Positions 4,965 through 6,405 of a stretch of 6,405 nucleotides of DNA are shown piece by piece (position 1 is the stretch's first letter; the number at the start of each line of letters is the position of its first letter). The notes under the pieces were generated by a model that saw only the letters and a program-made list of their open reading frames with translations, did no database searches and had not been told where the DNA came from. Source of the DNA: UBA5794 sp964196275 (GTDB taxonomy: Bacteria > Actinomycetota > Acidimicrobiia > Spongiisociales > UBA5794); NCBI GenBank assembly GCA_964196275.1, contig CAXMSN010000109.1, positions 1-6,405 of the forward strand, written 5' to 3'. The position numbers and the translations under genes were made by a program.

Positions 4965-5984
4965 CTCGACGTGACCCCAGCGTATGACGTCGTCCGCGGT
5001 GTCGATGATGCTTGTTGTGATACTCCCGAACTGGAGCCCCAGTTGGTCCTCGAACTTCAAGGTGTCGAATTTTGGGGGCCTCCCGAGGTTCGTCTCGAGG
5101 AACGAGCGCGTGCCGGTTGGCTGGAATCGTGCCATCTGTCTCACAAGGAGCGTTCCGAAGCCAGATGTGAGCTTCATGCGTGGAAGCTTGTAGTCGGAGA
5201 ACCCATTGTCGTTGAGGATGTCAACCATCTGGGACATGTGGACGACTTCATTCGCACAGATGTAACGACCGGATGCATTGGCGTTCTCTGCAGCGAGAAC
5301 ATGGGCTTCGGCGACGTCCCTCACGTCTACGTAGGCGAAGGAGAGGTCGACGATGGCTGGATACACGCCGCCCTTCAACAGGTCGGCAACGACTCGACTC
5401 GTGGTGCTCAGGCCCGAACCGATCGACGGTCCAAGGACGCCCGAGGGGTTGATCACGACGAGATCGAAAGGGGCTGATTCGTTCTCCATGAAGTCCCATG
5501 CCGATCGCTCTGCGAGCGTCTTGCTGTAGTAATAGGGGTTCCGGGTGAGGCTTGACTTCTCGTTCCAATCCGCCTCTGTGTAGGCCCGGCCATCGGGTTC
5601 GTCGGTGATGGCAGCAGTTGACGATGTCAGAACGACTCGCTTCACACCTGCAGACCGAGCGGCTCCAAGGGCGTTGCGTGTCCCGATGACCGCAGGATCG
5701 ACAAGGTCCCGCTGGGAGTCTTCGACGTCGAGAACGTACGGACTGGCAACGTGCATCACGACGTCGCACCCCTGGAACGCCGACCCGAACCCTTCGCTAC
5801 TCAGAAGGTCGGCACGAAACAGCGTGAGTCTCTCGGTGGCACCGGGCAGGTCAGTGAGCGGCGACACCTTGGCAGAGTCGTCCGGGTCTCTCACCGTGCC
5901 GTGCACCGTATACCCTCGATCGAGAAGGGTTTTGGTCACTTCAGATCCGATGAAACCCGTCGCACCAGTAACCGCAACTCGCAT
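4953..5984 (-). CDS. NAD(P)-dependent extended short-chain dehydrogenase (dihydroflavonol/cinnamoyl-CoA reductase-like)
   Basis: A 343-residue cytoplasmic oxidoreductase of the extended SDR family, close in style to dihydroflavonol-4-reductase, cinnamoyl-CoA reductase and bacterial aldehyde reductases. The Rossmann cofactor motif TGATGFIG is at 6-13. VRDP at 31-34 puts an Arg where DFR-type enzymes bind the NADP 2'-phosphate, so NADPH is likely. HVASPY at 78-83 matches the DFR/CCR active-site loop. The catalytic set is Ser121/Ser122 in VVLTSST, with Tyr151 and Lys155 in YYYSK. NPSGVLGP at 179-186 is the conserved substrate-side loop. Length is normal for the family and no part is missing. The natural substrate is unknown; plants use such enzymes on flavonoids, while bacterial members reduce diverse aldehydes and ketones. 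ATG 5984 has GAGGAG 5 bases upstream. The gene is divergent from the phosphotransferase at 6071 and carries an upstream element shared with the BASS transporter gene. Confidence 0.92.
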   Translation of the reverse strand: MRVAVTGATGFIGSEVTKTLLDRGYTVHGTVRDPDDSAKVSPLTDLPGATERLTLFRADLLSSEGFGSAFQGCDVVMHVASPYVLDVEDSQRDLVDPAVIGTRNALGAARSAGVKRVVLTSSTAAITDEPDGRAYTEADWNEKSSLTRNPYYYSKTLAERSAWDFMENESAPFDLVVINPSGVLGPSIGSGLSTTSRVVADLLKGGVYPAIVDLSFAYVDVRDVAEAHVLAAENANASGRYICANEVVHMSQMVDILNDNGFSDYKLPRMKLTSGFGTLLVRQMARFQPTGTRSFLETNLGRPPKFDTLKFEDQLGLQFGSITTSIIDTADDVIRWGHVEERR

Positions 5985-6005
5985 GTCGTCTCCTCAACCC
6001 GCTTG

Positions 6006-6021
6006 GCGGTGCATGGTACGT
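6006..6021 (-). promoter_or_regulatory. Upstream element shared with the BASS transporter gene (copy 2), possible -10 region
   Basis: On the minus strand this reads ACGTACCATGCACCGC and ends 21 bases before ATG 5984. It contains TACCAT (6013-6018), which fits the loose actinobacterial -10 pattern TAnnnT and would give a leader of about 20 bases. The transporter copy at 2145-2160 differs only in having G for the A, making TGCCAT. No convincing -35 box is seen. Promoter or operator function is inferred. Confidence 0.38.
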
Positions 6022-6058
6022 GACGCACGGCTGCGCGTCGTCGTCCAGGGCGGACGGT

Positions 6059-6064
6059 TATCGT
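6059..6064 (+). promoter_or_regulatory. Possible -10 box for a leaderless transcript of the phosphotransferase gene
   Basis: TATCGT fits the TAnnnT -10 pattern and ends 6 bases before ATG 6071, the spacing expected if transcription began at the start codon itself. The ATG has no clear ribosome binding site, which agrees with a leaderless mRNA, common in actinobacteria. No -35 box is recognisable, so this is tentative. Confidence 0.28.
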
Positions 6065-6070
6065 GCGGCG

Positions 6071-6405
6071 ATGCTCGAGGCCCCACAGATAGATGGAGTT
6101 CTGGACCGCTGCAAGGCCGTGTTCCCTGAGTGGCGCCCGCTGCCCGCCGATGACTTCGAATTCGCCGAGCCGAAAGGTTTCTCCTCCTTCACGATGGGAA
6201 TTCGATGTCTGGCCGATGTGGAGCCGCCAGCCGTGTTGTACCGAGAGTTGGAGGGCAAGGAGAACGCGATCCTTGACTTCGCGACCGAGCGCGATGTGTT
6301 CTTGCTGCTCGGCGAGCACCAGATCGCGGCTCGCTGTCTCCACTACGACGAGACGCACAGGATCGAAGAGTTCTATGAGGGGCGGACACTGACTCCCGCT
6401 GACCT
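6071..6405 (+). CDS. Choline/ethanolamine kinase-like phosphotransferase, N-terminal part (3' truncated)
   Basis: The frame from ATG 6071 stays open to the right edge, giving 111 residues of an N-terminal lobe typical of choline/ethanolamine kinases in the aminoglycoside phosphotransferase-like kinase fold. FSSFTMGIRC (37-46) takes the place of the nucleotide-binding loop. PAVLYREL (53-60) matches the strand reading 'vllRiyG' in the family. ERDVFLLLGEHQIAARCLHY (73-92) corresponds to the helix that contributes the conserved Glu. RIEEFYEGRTLTPADL (97-112) is the most telling stretch, very close to the 'RIEEFleGrtLtpedl' of choline kinases. The catalytic Brenner motif and DFG-like metal site would lie beyond the window, so activity and exact substrate are unconfirmed. 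An in-frame GTG at 6020 would add 17 residues but overlaps the dehydrogenase upstream element; ATG 6071 is preferred. The gene is divergent from the dehydrogenase with 86 bases between them. Confidence 0.75.
   Translation, partial: MLEAPQIDGVLDRCKAVFPEWRPLPADDFEFAEPKGFSSFTMGIRCLADVEPPAVLYRELEGKENAILDFATERDVFLLLGEHQIAARCLHYDETHRIEEFYEGRTLTPAD

Noticed and set aside
4788..5477. Long plus-strand open frame (229 codons) opposite the dehydrogenase gene
   Set aside because: It shares codon boundaries with the dehydrogenase on the other strand and so is a mirror frame. Its product resembles no family, while the minus strand encodes clear SDR motifs.
5248..5769. Minus-strand 173-codon frame inside the dehydrogenase gene
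   Set aside because: Arg/Ser-rich shadow frame; the dehydrogenase motifs across the same stretch, including YYYSK and NPSGVLGP, are intact in the other frame.
5936..6358. Minus-strand 140-codon frame opposite the start of the phosphotransferase gene
   Set aside because: It would overlap the dehydrogenase start and its promoter region, and it opposes a plus-strand frame with clear choline-kinase-like motifs.

Overview
The window looks like chromosomal DNA from a fairly GC-rich bacterium, most likely an actinobacterium (Actinomycetota). The class is a guess; an Acidimicrobiia-like lineage would fit the moderate GC content. The reasons are GTG starts, short gaps between genes, strong AGGAGG-type ribosome binding sites on some genes, gene ends marked by hairpins without T-runs, and the style of the small membrane proteins. 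I see no rRNA, tRNA, CRISPR array, insertion sequence or phage gene.

Layout. At 2-1111 (+) is the C-terminal part of a SulP anion transporter with its STAS domain, cut by the left edge. It converges on a long minus-strand block. Read in the direction of transcription (right to left), that block holds: an NADP-type extended short-chain dehydrogenase of the dihydroflavonol-reductase/cinnamoyl-CoA-reductase type (5984-4953); a 289-base gap with a possible 42-residue small gene; an MscS-family mechanosensitive channel (4663-3809); an unrecognised multi-pass membrane protein (3752-3246); a two-helix PLDc_N-domain protein (3057-2794); a small secreted lipoprotein (2618-2169); and a bile-acid:sodium-symporter (BASS/SBF) family transporter (2120-1263). 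At the right edge, divergent from the dehydrogenase, a choline-kinase-like phosphotransferase begins at 6071 (+) and runs off the window.

The theme is the cell envelope: two secondary transporters, an osmotic-release channel, two small membrane proteins and a lipoprotein. The channel and the unrecognised membrane protein are only 56 bases apart and may share a transcript. The lipoprotein has its own candidate promoter. The remaining gaps are large enough (about 50-290 bases) and carry enough dyads that several transcripts are likely.

I did not find a convincing new multi-gene system. The most useful observations are: the channel gene has no ATG, GTG or TTG start that includes its first membrane helix, but has a well-placed ATT with a ribosome binding site; the same 16-base element (one mismatch) lies at nearly the same distance upstream of the transporter gene at 2120 and the dehydrogenase gene at 5984; and the dehydrogenase frame stays open for 60 codons after its TAG stop, which sits in a short tandem repeat that can form a hairpin.
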